DNA of 64,000 nucleotides. It comes from Chryseobacterium sp. GVT01B. Its GTDB lineage: Bacteria; Bacteroidota; Bacteroidia; Flavobacteriales; Weeksellaceae. The position numbers and the translations under genes were made by a program. Of the stretch, positions 17,961-27,282 are shown one piece after another (position 1 is the stretch's first letter; each line of letters begins with the position of its first letter). The notes under the pieces are model-generated. The model was given only the letters and a program-made list of their open reading frames with translations, was not told where the DNA came from and did no database searches. The stretch covers positions 1 to 64,000 of the forward strand of contig NZ_JAHXYI010000007.1 in NCBI RefSeq assembly GCF_019970045.1. The letters run 5' to 3'.

Positions 17961-18458
17961 TTATATTTCCTGATAATAGGCAATTGCCACCTGAGGATGA
18001 AATGGAAGCATGAATGTTTCCCATCCATTTTCCTGATTCACTTCTTTGCTGAGTAAATATTTGTTATCTATAATATCAAGCAGCAACAATTCAGGTGAAA
18101 AAAAGGTAAGTCCTATTTTATGTTTGGAAGAATCTTCCAGATGGGAAGAAATAAGATCCAGCTTAAAATTATCAAAAGGGAAAAATGTATTTCCTAAGAC
18201 ATCAGGCAAACTTCTGATCACTCCACCCAATTGTGAAACATAATTACTGGCCGCACCACCCAATAAAAAAGGAATTTGTTTCGCATTTGGATTTCTCTGA
18301 AGGAGCTCCCAATAATTCTTTACTGGATTTTCTTTCTCATCAAAAGCCTGATGCTGAATTTTATATTCGAAATAGGTATCATCAAAAACATACCGATCCC
18401 AAATCATTTCAGAACTTTGATCAATAACAATACGAAAAGCAAGTTTTATTTTTTTCAT
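17961..18458 (-). CDS. Protein of unknown function
   Basis: I do not recognise this 165-residue protein. It has no signal peptide or membrane segment. The middle carries many hydrophobic residues (FLLGGAASNYVSQLGGVIRS), and the C-terminal half is strand-rich. It ends 15 bases from the LLM terminator. The cupin-like gene lies 28 bases upstream on the same strand, so the two are probably co-transcribed. Coding is supported by the clean frame and tight spacing, not by homology. Confidence 0.6.
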   Translation of the reverse strand: MKKIKLAFRIVIDQSSEMIWDRYVFDDTYFEYKIQHQAFDEKENPVKNYWELLQRNPNAKQIPFLLGGAASNYVSQLGGVIRSLPDVLGNTFFPFDNFKLDLISSHLEDSSKHKIGLTFFSPELLLLDIIDNKYLLSKEVNQENGWETFMLPFHPQVAIAYYQEI

Positions 18459-18486
18459 CGGTCATCGTTTGAGGTATAAAAGATGT

Positions 18487-19134
18487 TTAAATTTCCATAA
18501 AAAGGATCAATGCATTTTCACTTAATGCTTCAAACTCCAATTCTTCAAGATCCCGGAGAAGGATCGCATCCCGGTTTTCCATCAGTCTGTTTTGAAACTC
18601 AAATGCACCATTGATAACCATTCCGAAAATAGATTTGTTTGACTCTTTCAATGCATAATATCCTTCAGCACGGCCATTGTAAAGACCAATGAAATTAGGG
18701 GTTTGTACTGTTTTTGAAATTTGGAAAACATTGTTTTTAAGAGTGAAATCCAATTCATTTTTAGAAAACTGCTGAGTATATTCATCTTTTTTAAATTCAA
18801 AAATTAAAAAGTCTGATCTGTCATGATGCACCAGATTTTTGATGACAATATCTTTTCCTGATTGAGTATTAAGGGTAAGAGACATTCCTGCTGAAACAGG
18901 TTCATAAAAATCAGAGATGATAATTTCCCCATACAAAGGAAGAATGAGAAGAGTTCTTTCATCATCAAAATTGAATCTCACTTCTCCTTCAATGTCCAGA
19001 ACCACTTCCTTTAGACTAAGTAAAGTATGGATCTGCTCTTCATCTTTCAGAATTTCTGTCATTGTACTTTTCTCGTTTTCCTGCCAGATTCTGAAATCAT
19101 TTTTGAAAATTTTTGATGGGGTCTGAACTAACAT
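18487..19134 (-). CDS. Probable cupin / pirin-like protein
   Basis: Strand-rich protein of 215 residues from the ATG at 19134 (MLVQTPSKIF). An upstream GTG at 19212 would give 241 residues; I prefer the ATG because the extension looks unlike a natural N-terminus. Hydrophobic strands around DERTLLILPLYGEIIIS and a later GRAEGYYALKES segment suggest the two-cupin fold of pirin-like proteins. The usual metal-binding histidine cluster is not obvious. It is probably co-transcribed with the unknown gene downstream. The family call is by overall pattern and moderate at best. Confidence 0.55.
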   Translation of the reverse strand: MLVQTPSKIFKNDFRIWQENEKSTMTEILKDEEQIHTLLSLKEVVLDIEGEVRFNFDDERTLLILPLYGEIIISDFYEPVSAGMSLTLNTQSGKDIVIKNLVHHDRSDFLIFEFKKDEYTQQFSKNELDFTLKNNVFQISKTVQTPNFIGLYNGRAEGYYALKESNKSIFGMVINGAFEFQNRLMENRDAILLRDLEELEFEALSENALILFMEI

Positions 19135-19277
19135 ATCTGTATGATTTAATATTTCCACTCTGCACAGACTGATGCATTGCTTTTGAGGATAGGTAACACT
19201 AGAATAATTCACATCTTTACCAGGCCTGTGCTTTGTGGAAATGGGGTAATAACTAATATTAAAGAACTTTTCGGAAT

Positions 19278-20012
19278 TTATGCCGAAACTTTTATGGTAT
19301 GAGTCAGTGCAAAACCTCCACTGACACTTCCGGAAATACTGGACATCTCGTTAGACGTCCCGTCACCAAATACATTATCATTGGCATTGTAGGTATATCC
19401 GTTCATTCCTTTATAACCGGTACTTGCTGCTACCTGTACTACTGCGCTGTCGCTTCCTTCAGGAAATGCAATCTGGGTAACCAATAGGGATTGTCCGGCA
19501 GAATTATAAACATGAACATGGATATGGGTAGCTCTTCCGTTGTACCAGCCAGGGAAAATAGAAGTAAAGCTGACCTGTCCATTGGCGTCCGTAGTCTGCC
19601 TTCCTCTTAAAAAATGAACAGAAGTATAATTGGCAGACTGCATTCCTGTTCCTCCATATTCAGAATAATTTCCATCTTTATCACAATGCCAGATGTCTAC
19701 AAGAGCACCTTGAAGAATTGCACAGCTGGCATTTACGTTCTGAACAGTAATGGCAATGGTAAAAGGAACTCCTGTTCTGTCGCTTACAATATTATTTTGA
19801 ACCAGAGTAGACGGAGATTTTGTAGGAAATGGACCTTCTGTTTCTGTGTTTGTGACAGAGCATCCTGTAGAACCGGATTCAGTAGAAGTACCGGATGAGG
19901 AACTTATTACATCATCGTCACTTCCGCAGTGGATTAAAAGGGGAGCGGCAACGGCTGTTACTCCTGCTAAGCCCAGACTTTTCAGAAAGCCTTTTCTATT
20001 CATTGTTTTCAT
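19278..20012 (-). CDS. Intradiol-dioxygenase-like lipoprotein
   Basis: The 244-residue protein has a signal peptide with a lipobox ending at Cys29 (PLLIHC), preceded by a twin-residue NRKGFLK start. A Ser/Thr/Gly-rich linker leads to an intradiol ring-cleavage dioxygenase domain related to protocatechuate 3,4-dioxygenase beta. The four iron ligands appear intact: Tyr116 (DGNYSEY), Tyr157 (PGWYNGR), His163 and His165 (THIHVHV). An enzyme of this type anchored outside the cytoplasm is unusual for catechol breakdown, and its substrate is unknown. It may start three codons later at MNRK. Confidence 0.85.
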   Translation of the reverse strand: MKTMNRKGFLKSLGLAGVTAVAAPLLIHCGSDDDVISSSSGTSTESGSTGCSVTNTETEGPFPTKSPSTLVQNNIVSDRTGVPFTIAITVQNVNASCAILQGALVDIWHCDKDGNYSEYGGTGMQSANYTSVHFLRGRQTTDANGQVSFTSIFPGWYNGRATHIHVHVYNSAGQSLLVTQIAFPEGSDSAVVQVAASTGYKGMNGYTYNANDNVFGDGTSNEMSSISGSVSGGFALTHTIKVSA

Positions 20013-20390
20013 AATACAGTTTTTTTTAAGATTATACTTTAAGGCTGGAAGAAGGATGCTGGGAGTGGGAAGTTATTAAGAACTATAAAACATATATAGT
20101 TCGAGTTTAAACTATCTGAAGAACAAAATCATTAATCATTTGCTCAATAGTAACTTCTATCTTCTTTCTCACAACTTTTAACCTTTTCTTATTCCAAAAG
20201 TATTTTCAAAAAACAATGCAGGAAAATTTATGAGGTAAACAAATAAAATGTGTCGGTAAATCTGTGTTTTTTAAGAATTATTAAGAATTTTGATGAGAGT
20301 TGGAGGATGAAACTTGAAATAGAGCAAAGTATGGTAAAGATATTCATTACTTCTATCTCCATCTTCCTGCCTCCATCAGAATTTACCCAA
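20013..20390. other. Gene-free spacer with purine/pyrimidine runs
   Basis: I see no gene. A purine-rich stretch GGCTGGAAGAAGGATGC (from about 20043) and pyrimidine-rich stretches (20148-20185 and 20345-20378, with CTCCATCTTCC) form loose complementary patches, like other spacers in this window. No clear terminator for the LytTR regulator is visible. Confidence 0.45.
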
Positions 20391-21065
20391 TTACTTATTC
20401 ACAATCTTCATGACAAGATCTTTATACGTTTCACCAATAGGAATGATGAATTCTCCGATGTGGATGCTGCGATTGACAATCGTTTTAATGTTTTGTACAG
20501 GAACAATATAGGAGCGGTGTACTCTCACAAAATCCTTTTCTGATAGTTTTTCCAGAATGTTTTTCATGGAGGAGCGTGCGGTAATGGTAGAATGATCGGT
20601 TAAATGAATCTGGATATAATCATCCAGCCCTTCAATCAGAAGAATATCATTAAAGTTGATTTTATGAAGTTTGTAATCGGCGCGTATGGAAAGGTATTTT
20701 ATTTCATCGGTATCAGCATTGGTTTTTACTTTTTCAACAGCTGTTTTGAATCTTTCGAAAGAAAATGGCTTTAACAGGTAATCTACAGCATTAATACTGA
20801 ACGCGTCTACAGCATATTCTGAATAAGCTGTGGTAAAAATAACTTTGGTGTTCTGGGAGATGTTTTTATAAAAATCCATGCCATTTTTGGAAGGCATTTC
20901 TATATCCAGAAAGATGAGGTCAACAGGGAATTTGTTGAGGTACTTTTGTGCATCACTTTGAGTATTGAAGATCTTTTCCAGAGACAGATTTTCAATTTTT
21001 CCGGCGTAATTCTCAATGATTTTCAAGGCGAGAATTTCATCGTCAAGGGCGATGGCTTTTATCAT
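20391..21065 (-). CDS. LytTR-family response regulator
   Basis: The 224-residue protein has a receiver domain (residues 1-120) with phospho-acceptor Asp54 in FLDIEMP, and a LytTR DNA-binding domain (about 130-224; FVRVHRSYIVP). It would be phosphorylated by the kinase encoded three bases upstream and bind DNA at direct repeats. LytS/LytTR-type pairs in Bacteroidota control envelope and polysaccharide functions, but the targets here are unknown. Confidence 0.93.
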   Translation of the reverse strand: MIKAIALDDEILALKIIENYAGKIENLSLEKIFNTQSDAQKYLNKFPVDLIFLDIEMPSKNGMDFYKNISQNTKVIFTTAYSEYAVDAFSINAVDYLLKPFSFERFKTAVEKVKTNADTDEIKYLSIRADYKLHKINFNDILLIEGLDDYIQIHLTDHSTITARSSMKNILEKLSEKDFVRVHRSYIVPVQNIKTIVNRSIHIGEFIIPIGETYKDLVMKIVNK

Positions 21066-21068
21066 AGT

Positions 21069-22181
21069 TTACAGTAAATTAATTTTTAAATCAACTTTGT
21101 AGGTCCTTCCGTCATTCATTGTATTTAAAGAATGTTTTCCCGGATAAACCTGTTGTAAATGCTCAAGGGTATTTTTCAATCCGACTTTTAAGCTTTCTTC
21201 ATCCGTAATAGCGTGGTTTACAATATTATTAAAAACATTCAAATGCACAGATTCTTCCTGGATAATTATTGTGACAGATATTTTTGAATTTTCCTCTGCA
21301 TTAAAACCATATTTAAAGGCATTTTCAATAAAGTTAACCAAAATAAACGGAGCTATCTGAAGGCTTTTTGTTTCTCCTGTTTCAGTATAGGAAAAATCAA
21401 GGCTGCTGTCTGTTCGGAGCAATTGTAAAGCTATATAATCCTTTATATATTCAATTTCTTTGCTGAGCGTTACCAGATCTTTGCTGCTTTCCTGTACCAC
21501 GTAACGCATGACATTGGAAAGTTTCAGAATTCCATTGGGAGTATCATCAGATTTAAGCAAGGCCAATGAGTAAATAGAATTTAAAATATTGAATAAAAAG
21601 TGGGGCTGCAGCTGGTATTTTAAGCTTAATAATTCAGCCTTGGCTTTGGAGCGTTCCAGTTCTTTTTTCTCAATATTTTTAAAGATAAAAAGAGAAGACA
21701 GGAATGAAAAAAGGAAAGGGAGAAGAGATGAAAAGATCATCTGTCCATATGAAGCCTTATTTCTTTGCTGAAAATTTTCATGAGAAAATCTTCCTTCCAT
21801 TGGCGGCGGCGGTATATTTCCGTTTGGGCTTACGGGAGGCGGAAGCATCTGCGAGGGAAAACCTGGGGTAGAAATATTATTTTCTGCCGTAAGGTAATTC
21901 GGAACAAAAACCATGAGTCCGAAACATAGCAAGAGACAGATTGTAAACAGAACATACTTCTTCTTGCTGTAAAGCTTTGGGAGAAACAGGTTGAGGTTGA
22001 CATAGAAAAAAATCACCACCAGCACAAAACGGATAAACTCTCTCTGGAATGGAGAAACCTTAAATACAGATAATGTCCCGTCAAAATCCGGTGAAGAAAC
22101 GATCGGAATTGTTAAGAGTAGCAGGATAAGGATAATATGTTGACCAATTTTTTTCACGCAGTATAATGAATTAAAATGCAA
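21069..22181 (-). CDS. LytS-type sensor histidine kinase
   Basis: The 370-residue membrane kinase has hydrophobic segments in the first 175 residues and a short proline-rich extracytoplasmic stretch (about 118-135). The His_kinase domain follows, with the phospho-accepting His194 in LQPHFLFN, and then an ATPase region (FILVNFIENAFKYGF). It is the first gene of a two-gene operon with the LytTR regulator. The ligand sensed is unknown. Confidence 0.9.
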   Translation of the reverse strand: MHFNSLYCVKKIGQHIILILLLLTIPIVSSPDFDGTLSVFKVSPFQREFIRFVLVVIFFYVNLNLFLPKLYSKKKYVLFTICLLLCFGLMVFVPNYLTAENNISTPGFPSQMLPPPVSPNGNIPPPPMEGRFSHENFQQRNKASYGQMIFSSLLPFLFSFLSSLFIFKNIEKKELERSKAKAELLSLKYQLQPHFLFNILNSIYSLALLKSDDTPNGILKLSNVMRYVVQESSKDLVTLSKEIEYIKDYIALQLLRTDSSLDFSYTETGETKSLQIAPFILVNFIENAFKYGFNAEENSKISVTIIIQEESVHLNVFNNIVNHAITDEESLKVGLKNTLEHLQQVYPGKHSLNTMNDGRTYKVDLKINLL

Positions 22182-22216
22182 TTCTTTTCTGAATTCAAAT
22201 GTAATGAAATGACCTA

Positions 22217-22255
22217 TATAAAAATAGACCTGAGATCAAAATGAAAATCTCAGGT
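22217..22255 (-). terminator. Terminator of sbcC
   Basis: The stem ACCTGAGAT / ATCTCAGGT has a 10-nt loop. Read on the minus strand it is followed by CTATTTTTATA. It lies 62 bases past the sbcC stop codon. Confidence 0.65.
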
Positions 22256-22316
22256 GTACTTTTTATAAGATGAAACTTACAGTTTTAGAACTTAAAATGT
22301 AGTTGTAATGGTACGT

Positions 22317-25300
22317 TTACACTATCTCAATCAGACTTCCTCTTTCTTCGTCCTTGATAATATTCAGAGCTGTAGGAATCTTTTCCTTCAGTTCTTCAAC
22401 GTGCGAAATAATCCCCACAATCCTGTTTTCTTTCATCAGATTGGTGAGCGTTTCAAATACAATGTTTACAGATTCCGTATCCTGAGTTCCAAAACCTTCA
22501 TCAATAAAGAAGAAATTTTTATCGGCCTGTGCATTGGCCTGAACGCTTTCCGCAAGTGCCAGAGCAAGACTTAAAGATACCTGGAATGCCTGTCCTCCGG
22601 AAAGGGTTTTTACACTTCTGCTTTTTCCTTCGTTGAGGTAATCGATGATCTCGAAATCATTATTTTCATTAAGCTGCAGACTCAGCTGATTTCTGGTCAT
22701 ACGGTGAAAACGCACATTGGCATGATCGCAAAGCTGTCTCAGATAAATCGAAGAAACATATTGTACAAAACCTGCTCCTTTAAACAGATTCATCATTACC
22801 TTTAAATTCTCAGAACGTTTCTGAAGCTTTGCCAGCTCTTTCAGAAGATCTCCTTTTTTCACGAATTCTTTTTCCAGACGATCTATTTCAGCCGTTTTTG
22901 TTACGACAGAATCACTGATTTTTTTCTGCTCAATTTGGGCTTCATTGAACTGTTGCTCAGCCAGAGAAAACTGTTCATTATCGAATGAAAGTCCTTTCAG
23001 CTTTAATTCCAACTCATTGATGAATTTCTTCAAAGCTTCAAAATCAACTTTAAAATTCTGGATTTTAGTTCTCACAAGTTGAATATTGATATCCTGAAGT
23101 AAGATATTTTCAACCTCTTTGAACTCAATGAAATTCTGATCTGCCAAAGCTTTCGTAATAGCTTCTTCATTACCGGAAATTTCCTTCTCAAACTCTGCGA
23201 TCTGTTTTTCAGATTGGCTGACAATAGCTTTTTGCTCTGCCAGTTTTGGAGAAAGAATTTTTTCCTGTTGTAATGCCTTTTGATAGTTTTCCTCAGTTTC
23301 TTTATTAGATCTTACCAGCTTTTGATACGCATCATCAACCTCTGTTATTTCCTTTTGAGCATACAGATTCCACTCCAGAATTTTAAGTCCTGAACGACTG
23401 ATATTGATCTGTTCCTGCTTTGAAACTTCTTCCATCCGGAAAGCTTCCAAAGCACTTTTATATTTTTCCAGTGTTTTGCTTTCTTTTTCTAAAGATTCTC
23501 TTTCCAAAGCAATGTTTCGCTCCAGTTCTTCAATCTTTTTTTCTAAAGCAAATGAGTCGGAACGTTTTTTCTCAAATTCCTCTTCCTGATCCGGAGAGAA
23601 TGGTTTCCATGTGAAATTCAGAAGATGATTTTCAAGATCCTTCTGAATCTGAAGAATAATTTTCTGTTCCGAAAGAAGCTGTTCCTCAAAGATTTTTTTG
23701 CGGTCCAGAATTTTATCAATTTCAGTTTCCTTCTTTTGAAGGTTATTTACTTCCTGCTCAACAGTTGTAATGTTCTCCTGACTTTCCTGCAGTTCAGTAT
23801 TGACATCATGAAATTCCACAATATGCGGATGTTCCTTAGAACCACAAAGAGGACAGTTTTCTCCCTCATGAAGCTCGCTGGCAAAACGGGAAAGCTCTTT
23901 TTGTATTTTAAGATGATCCAGTTTCTGAGAAAGCTCTTTTTTCTTTACTTCTAATGCTTCTTTCCTGTTTTTGAAATCTTCTTTATAATTTTCGTTATAA
24001 GCAAAAGGTTTTAATTCCTTAGCAATTTCTTCAATCTGTTTTTGATGTTTCTCTATCTTTTCAGTCTGTTCCTGCTGTAACTTTTTTAAATTCTTTTGTT
24101 GAATAAACCATTTTCCCACCTCAGAAAGTAAAGCGGAATCCAGTTTTTGTTCTTTCAATATTTTAACCTGTGAAGAAAGTTCATCAATCTTCTTTTGAAT
24201 CTTCTCTTTATTGAGATCTACCTCCTTTACCTTTTCGGAACCTTTCTGAGTTCTTTCATTCAGGGTTTTGATCTCTTCAGAAAACTTCAGGATCTGAATA
24301 ATAAGATTCATATCATTTTCCTGAATTCTAGAATGGTCTAAAGCATTAAATTGTGGTTCAAGTGCAGCGAGCTGTTCTTTTATGATATTAAACGCTTTTT
24401 CAGTTTCCTGCCATGCTTTCACTTGTTCTTCTCTCTCGTTCCGCTTCTCTGCAATTTCCTTTGAAAGCTTATTTTTCTCAATAATCAGTGGATTGAAGAG
24501 CCTGAAAACGCGGTCATATAATTCTGTCTGTACTTCCAACGCATCTATCTGAGGTTTCTCTTCAGAAAGTTTACTGAATTTTTCCTTATTCTGCTGTAAA
24601 CTGTCAAAATCACTTTTTAAGTTTTTCAGCTGTTGATAAGTATTGGAAATCCTTTCCAGTTTTGCATTCGATTCTGAGAGAATTTTCTGTTCTTCGGACA
24701 ACTGCTCTTTCTGCATTAGGATTTTCTCCTCATTGATTTCTTCAAATCCTTTTAACTGGCCTTCAAGCTGATCCAGTTCAGATCTGTTTTTTACATTGAG
24801 TACAGAAACATTGTTCTGAAGATCAAATTTCTGAAGATTAAAGATTTCCTTCATCATATTCGTTCGTTCTGCAGCACCCAATTCAAGGAATTCTTTGAAC
24901 TGACCTTGGGGAATGATGATGGTTCTTTTAAAATTGGAATAGCTTAAACCGATGATAAGTTCTGCATTAGAGTGGTCCAAAGGAACCCATTTGCCATCGA
25001 TATTTTCATAGAAAGTAACCGCATTGGGCTTTACCTCCTCAAATTTTTTTGAATTTCTTTTAAAGTCGCGGGTAGCACGGAAGAGTTTATTCTCATAATT
25101 CACAAAATCAAATTCAATATAAGAACTGTTTGATTTTAAATTCATCATGTTATAAGCCCTTTTGTCACGCATGTTCAGACGTTCCGTTTCTCCATATAGA
25201 GCAAACGAAATGGCTTCCAGCACTGATGATTTTCCGGAACCTACCGCACCGAAAATACCGAACAATCCGGCTTCGGTAAGATTTCTGAAATCAATGGTCT

Positions 25301-25352
25301 GGCGTTCCTGATAAGAGTAAAGTCCTTCGATAGTTAATTGAACAGGAATCAT
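22317..25352 (-). CDS. sbcC: Exonuclease subunit SbcC (SMC-like ATPase)
   Basis: The 1011-residue protein has a Walker A motif (GAVGSGKSSV, Lys41) and two long coiled-coil arms. The arms are separated by a zinc hook CPLC (Cys500, Cys503). A C-terminal ATPase half carries the signature LSGGQAFQVSLSLALALAE and the Walker B/D-loop FFFIDEGFGTQD. With SbcD it opens hairpins and trims DNA ends during repair. sbcD lies three bases upstream on the same strand. Length is typical of SbcC. Confidence 0.95.
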   Translation of the reverse strand: MIPVQLTIEGLYSYQERQTIDFRNLTEAGLFGIFGAVGSGKSSVLEAISFALYGETERLNMRDKRAYNMMNLKSNSSYIEFDFVNYENKLFRATRDFKRNSKKFEEVKPNAVTFYENIDGKWVPLDHSNAELIIGLSYSNFKRTIIIPQGQFKEFLELGAAERTNMMKEIFNLQKFDLQNNVSVLNVKNRSELDQLEGQLKGFEEINEEKILMQKEQLSEEQKILSESNAKLERISNTYQQLKNLKSDFDSLQQNKEKFSKLSEEKPQIDALEVQTELYDRVFRLFNPLIIEKNKLSKEIAEKRNEREEQVKAWQETEKAFNIIKEQLAALEPQFNALDHSRIQENDMNLIIQILKFSEEIKTLNERTQKGSEKVKEVDLNKEKIQKKIDELSSQVKILKEQKLDSALLSEVGKWFIQQKNLKKLQQEQTEKIEKHQKQIEEIAKELKPFAYNENYKEDFKNRKEALEVKKKELSQKLDHLKIQKELSRFASELHEGENCPLCGSKEHPHIVEFHDVNTELQESQENITTVEQEVNNLQKKETEIDKILDRKKIFEEQLLSEQKIILQIQKDLENHLLNFTWKPFSPDQEEEFEKKRSDSFALEKKIEELERNIALERESLEKESKTLEKYKSALEAFRMEEVSKQEQINISRSGLKILEWNLYAQKEITEVDDAYQKLVRSNKETEENYQKALQQEKILSPKLAEQKAIVSQSEKQIAEFEKEISGNEEAITKALADQNFIEFKEVENILLQDINIQLVRTKIQNFKVDFEALKKFINELELKLKGLSFDNEQFSLAEQQFNEAQIEQKKISDSVVTKTAEIDRLEKEFVKKGDLLKELAKLQKRSENLKVMMNLFKGAGFVQYVSSIYLRQLCDHANVRFHRMTRNQLSLQLNENNDFEIIDYLNEGKSRSVKTLSGGQAFQVSLSLALALAESVQANAQADKNFFFIDEGFGTQDTESVNIVFETLTNLMKENRIVGIISHVEELKEKIPTALNIIKDEERGSLIEIV

Positions 25353-25355
25353 AGC

Positions 25356-26561
25356 TTATGCATTTAAAATTTCGTTAAACAAATTCATCAGTTCTTCATT
25401 GGCTTCCTGTCCGCCGTTTTTAGATTTAAAATAATCTTTAAATAAGATATCAATATTCTGATTTAAATTGATTTCATGGCCTTGCTCTTCAGCAAGCTCC
25501 CGGTTTTTGACTTTTGGAATAAGGTGAACAATTCCGTTATGAGATTGATAAATTAACCTTCTTTCATCAGCTGTTAAAAAAGTCTCACTTTCCAGTGTAA
25601 GTTCTATAAATGTGTTGGGATTTTCACCTAACCATTGAACTGTATCTTCTACAGAGGAAAATGTTTTTCTCACCAAATTTCGTCCCTTTTTCAATGCTTT
25701 TTTTTCGTAGGTAACTGCCTTTCCCGGTTCCGCATCAATAATCGAAACGTACTTTGTCTGCCCTGCCTCACTGAAACTGTAGCAAAGGGGAGAAGATGAG
25801 TAAACAACGGGCTTTTCTTTCGTTCCGATATTCTGAAAGCTATGAAGGTGACCCAATGCCGTATATTGAATCTGTCCAGGAATAGTGTCGGAAAATATCA
25901 AATCTGCATTCCCGATTTTAATGGGTTTTTCTCCTTCAGGTTCTTCTAGAATTTCTGCACCCCTCTTATTCATATACAAATGGGCAGTCAGAAGATTAAC
26001 TCCGCAATCATCGCAGAACTGATCTGCAAGACTTTTCCATGTCTCTGAAAGCACCTTATTGATTTCTTCGTCTTTATTTTCACCAAAATATTCCTTTAGA
26101 CGGATTTCATTGGCGAAAGGGGTATGAAGAATTCTTACAGGAAAATCTATACCTTCAATTTTCAGTTCTATAAAACCTGCCTTTGAGTTTGAAATGTTGA
26201 AATATTCTGTTCCGAAAGGCTTGATCTCTGCTTTGGGATGGCCAATTAAAATAATTCCGCATTCCCGGGCCAGTGGATCAGGAGCGTTGATTAAGCTTGG
26301 AGAATCATGATTCCCGGAAATAGCAATCACAGGACGTTTCCCATTCAGGGATAAACGTTTCAGGGTTTTATAAAAAAGCTCAACGGCTTCTACTCCGGGA
26401 TTAAAATTATCAAAAAGATCACCGGCAACAAGAATAAGATCTGCATGTTCCTCATCGGCAATGCCTATGATCTCTTCCATTACCAGAATTTGCTCTTCCA
26501 TACGTGAAAAGCGGTCCAGTCTTTTTCCCAAATGCCAGTCGGCAGTATGCAGAATTTTCAT
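25356..26561 (-). CDS. sbcD: Exonuclease subunit SbcD (Mre11-like nuclease)
   Basis: The 401-residue metallophosphoesterase shows all the nuclease motifs: HTADWHLGKR, AGDLFDN, SGNHDSP, and a later TALGHLHS. It is the Mn-dependent nuclease that works with SbcC, encoded three bases downstream. The C-terminal region (about 280-401) is the usual capping and SbcC-binding part. Confidence 0.95.
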   Translation of the reverse strand: MKILHTADWHLGKRLDRFSRMEEQILVMEEIIGIADEEHADLILVAGDLFDNFNPGVEAVELFYKTLKRLSLNGKRPVIAISGNHDSPSLINAPDPLARECGIILIGHPKAEIKPFGTEYFNISNSKAGFIELKIEGIDFPVRILHTPFANEIRLKEYFGENKDEEINKVLSETWKSLADQFCDDCGVNLLTAHLYMNKRGAEILEEPEGEKPIKIGNADLIFSDTIPGQIQYTALGHLHSFQNIGTKEKPVVYSSSPLCYSFSEAGQTKYVSIIDAEPGKAVTYEKKALKKGRNLVRKTFSSVEDTVQWLGENPNTFIELTLESETFLTADERRLIYQSHNGIVHLIPKVKNRELAEEQGHEINLNQNIDILFKDYFKSKNGGQEANEELMNLFNEILNA

Positions 26562-26607
26562 AAAATTTATTATTGTTTAAAGTAAATAAGTTGAATAATG
26601 AACGGAT

Positions 26608-26763
26608 TTATGGTTGATTATCTGTTTCTTCTTTTACTTTGAAATCTTCCAGAATTTGTTTTAAACGAGCTTTCCTTTCTGCTTCTGCATTCTGTATTTT
26701 TCGTTTTTTCTGATCAATTTGCTTTTTATTTTTCTTTCTGTTTGCTTCGTTGTTTTTACTCAT
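26608..26763 (-). CDS. Small basic protein of unknown function
   Basis: A 51-residue lysine-, arginine- and asparagine-rich peptide predicted to be one long helix (MSKNNEANRKKNKKQIDQKK). I start it at 26763, since the longer frame from 26811 adds an unlike extension. Small proteins of this type are common in Flavobacteriia. Nucleic-acid binding is possible from composition only. It sits just upstream of sbcD on the same strand. Confidence 0.5.
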   Translation of the reverse strand: MSKNNEANRKKNKKQIDQKKRKIQNAEAERKARLKQILEDFKVKEETDNQP

Positions 26764-26869
26764 ATTTGTTGCTAACGAATAATTTTTACAGCTACGAAAT
26801 AGCTTCATCAAAAATAAGAAACAAAAAGGGAAGAAGGGGTGTGGATTTCCGTATAAACTTATAATAAAT

Positions 26870-26877
26870 TAATTTTG
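26870..26877 (+). promoter_or_regulatory. -7 promoter box of the VF530 gene
   Basis: TAATTTTG matches TAnnTTTG and ends 11 bases before the ATG at 26889. Confidence 0.5.
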
Positions 26878-26888
26878 CAAAAAAAAAG

Positions 26889-27137
26889 ATGGAACAACAG
26901 TCCAAAGATCCTCTACACGGAAAAAGGCTTGATGCTATCCTTGAAGAATTGGTAGAATACTATCAGGGCTTTGAAGAGTTAGGTAAGCAGATCAATATAA
27001 AATGCTTTACAGATAATCCGAGCATCAGTTCTTCTCTGAAATTTTTGCGAAAAACACCTTGGGCAAGAACAAAAGTAGAAAGTTTGTATCTCTTTGTCCT
27101 GAGACAGAAAAAAAGAGAGGAGGGCAGAAAAAAATAA
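26889..27137 (+). CDS. VF530-family DNA-binding protein
   Basis: The 82-residue protein matches the VF530/DUF2132 family: DPLHGKRLDAILEELVEYY at the start, then INIKCFTDNPSISSSLKFL and TPWARTKVE. The fold is a compact helical bundle; the family is described as DNA-binding, but its role is not known. The tail is strongly basic. It stands alone with its own promoter box. Confidence 0.85.
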   Translation: MEQQSKDPLHGKRLDAILEELVEYYQGFEELGKQINIKCFTDNPSISSSLKFLRKTPWARTKVESLYLFVLRQKKREEGRKK

Positions 27138-27232
27138 AAGCTGTAAAAAGAAGATCTATTTTTCTTTATGCCTTTCATAGTTCCTTCTTCCATCTCCTAA
27201 CTTCCAAGCTTACCGAATCATTTCAAAAATAG

Positions 27233-27240
27233 TATATTTG
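27233..27240 (+). promoter_or_regulatory. -7 promoter box of the FKBP gene
   Basis: TATATTTG matches TAnnTTTG, 42 bases before the ATG. A hairpin (TCGTGA / TCACGA, 27250-27268) lies in the predicted leader. Confidence 0.55.
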
Positions 27241-27249
27241 TAACATTAA

Positions 27250-27268
27250 TCGTGAAACGCAATCACGA
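27250..27268 (+). promoter_or_regulatory. Leader hairpin upstream of the FKBP gene
   Basis: A perfect 6-bp inverted repeat, TCGTGA and TCACGA, encloses 7 bases just downstream of the predicted transcription start. It could be an operator or an mRNA-stabilising stem; there is no T-run, so it is not a terminator. Confidence 0.35.
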
Positions 27269-27282
27269 AAAAAAGAAAAAAT

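Noticed and set aside
20250..20543. 97-codon frame opposite the LytTR gene
   Set aside because: Most of it is antisense to the LytTR domain; no start signal or homology.
22308..22574. Plus-strand frame opposite the end of sbcC
   Set aside because: It is antisense to the conserved ATPase tail of SbcC and has no recognisable features.
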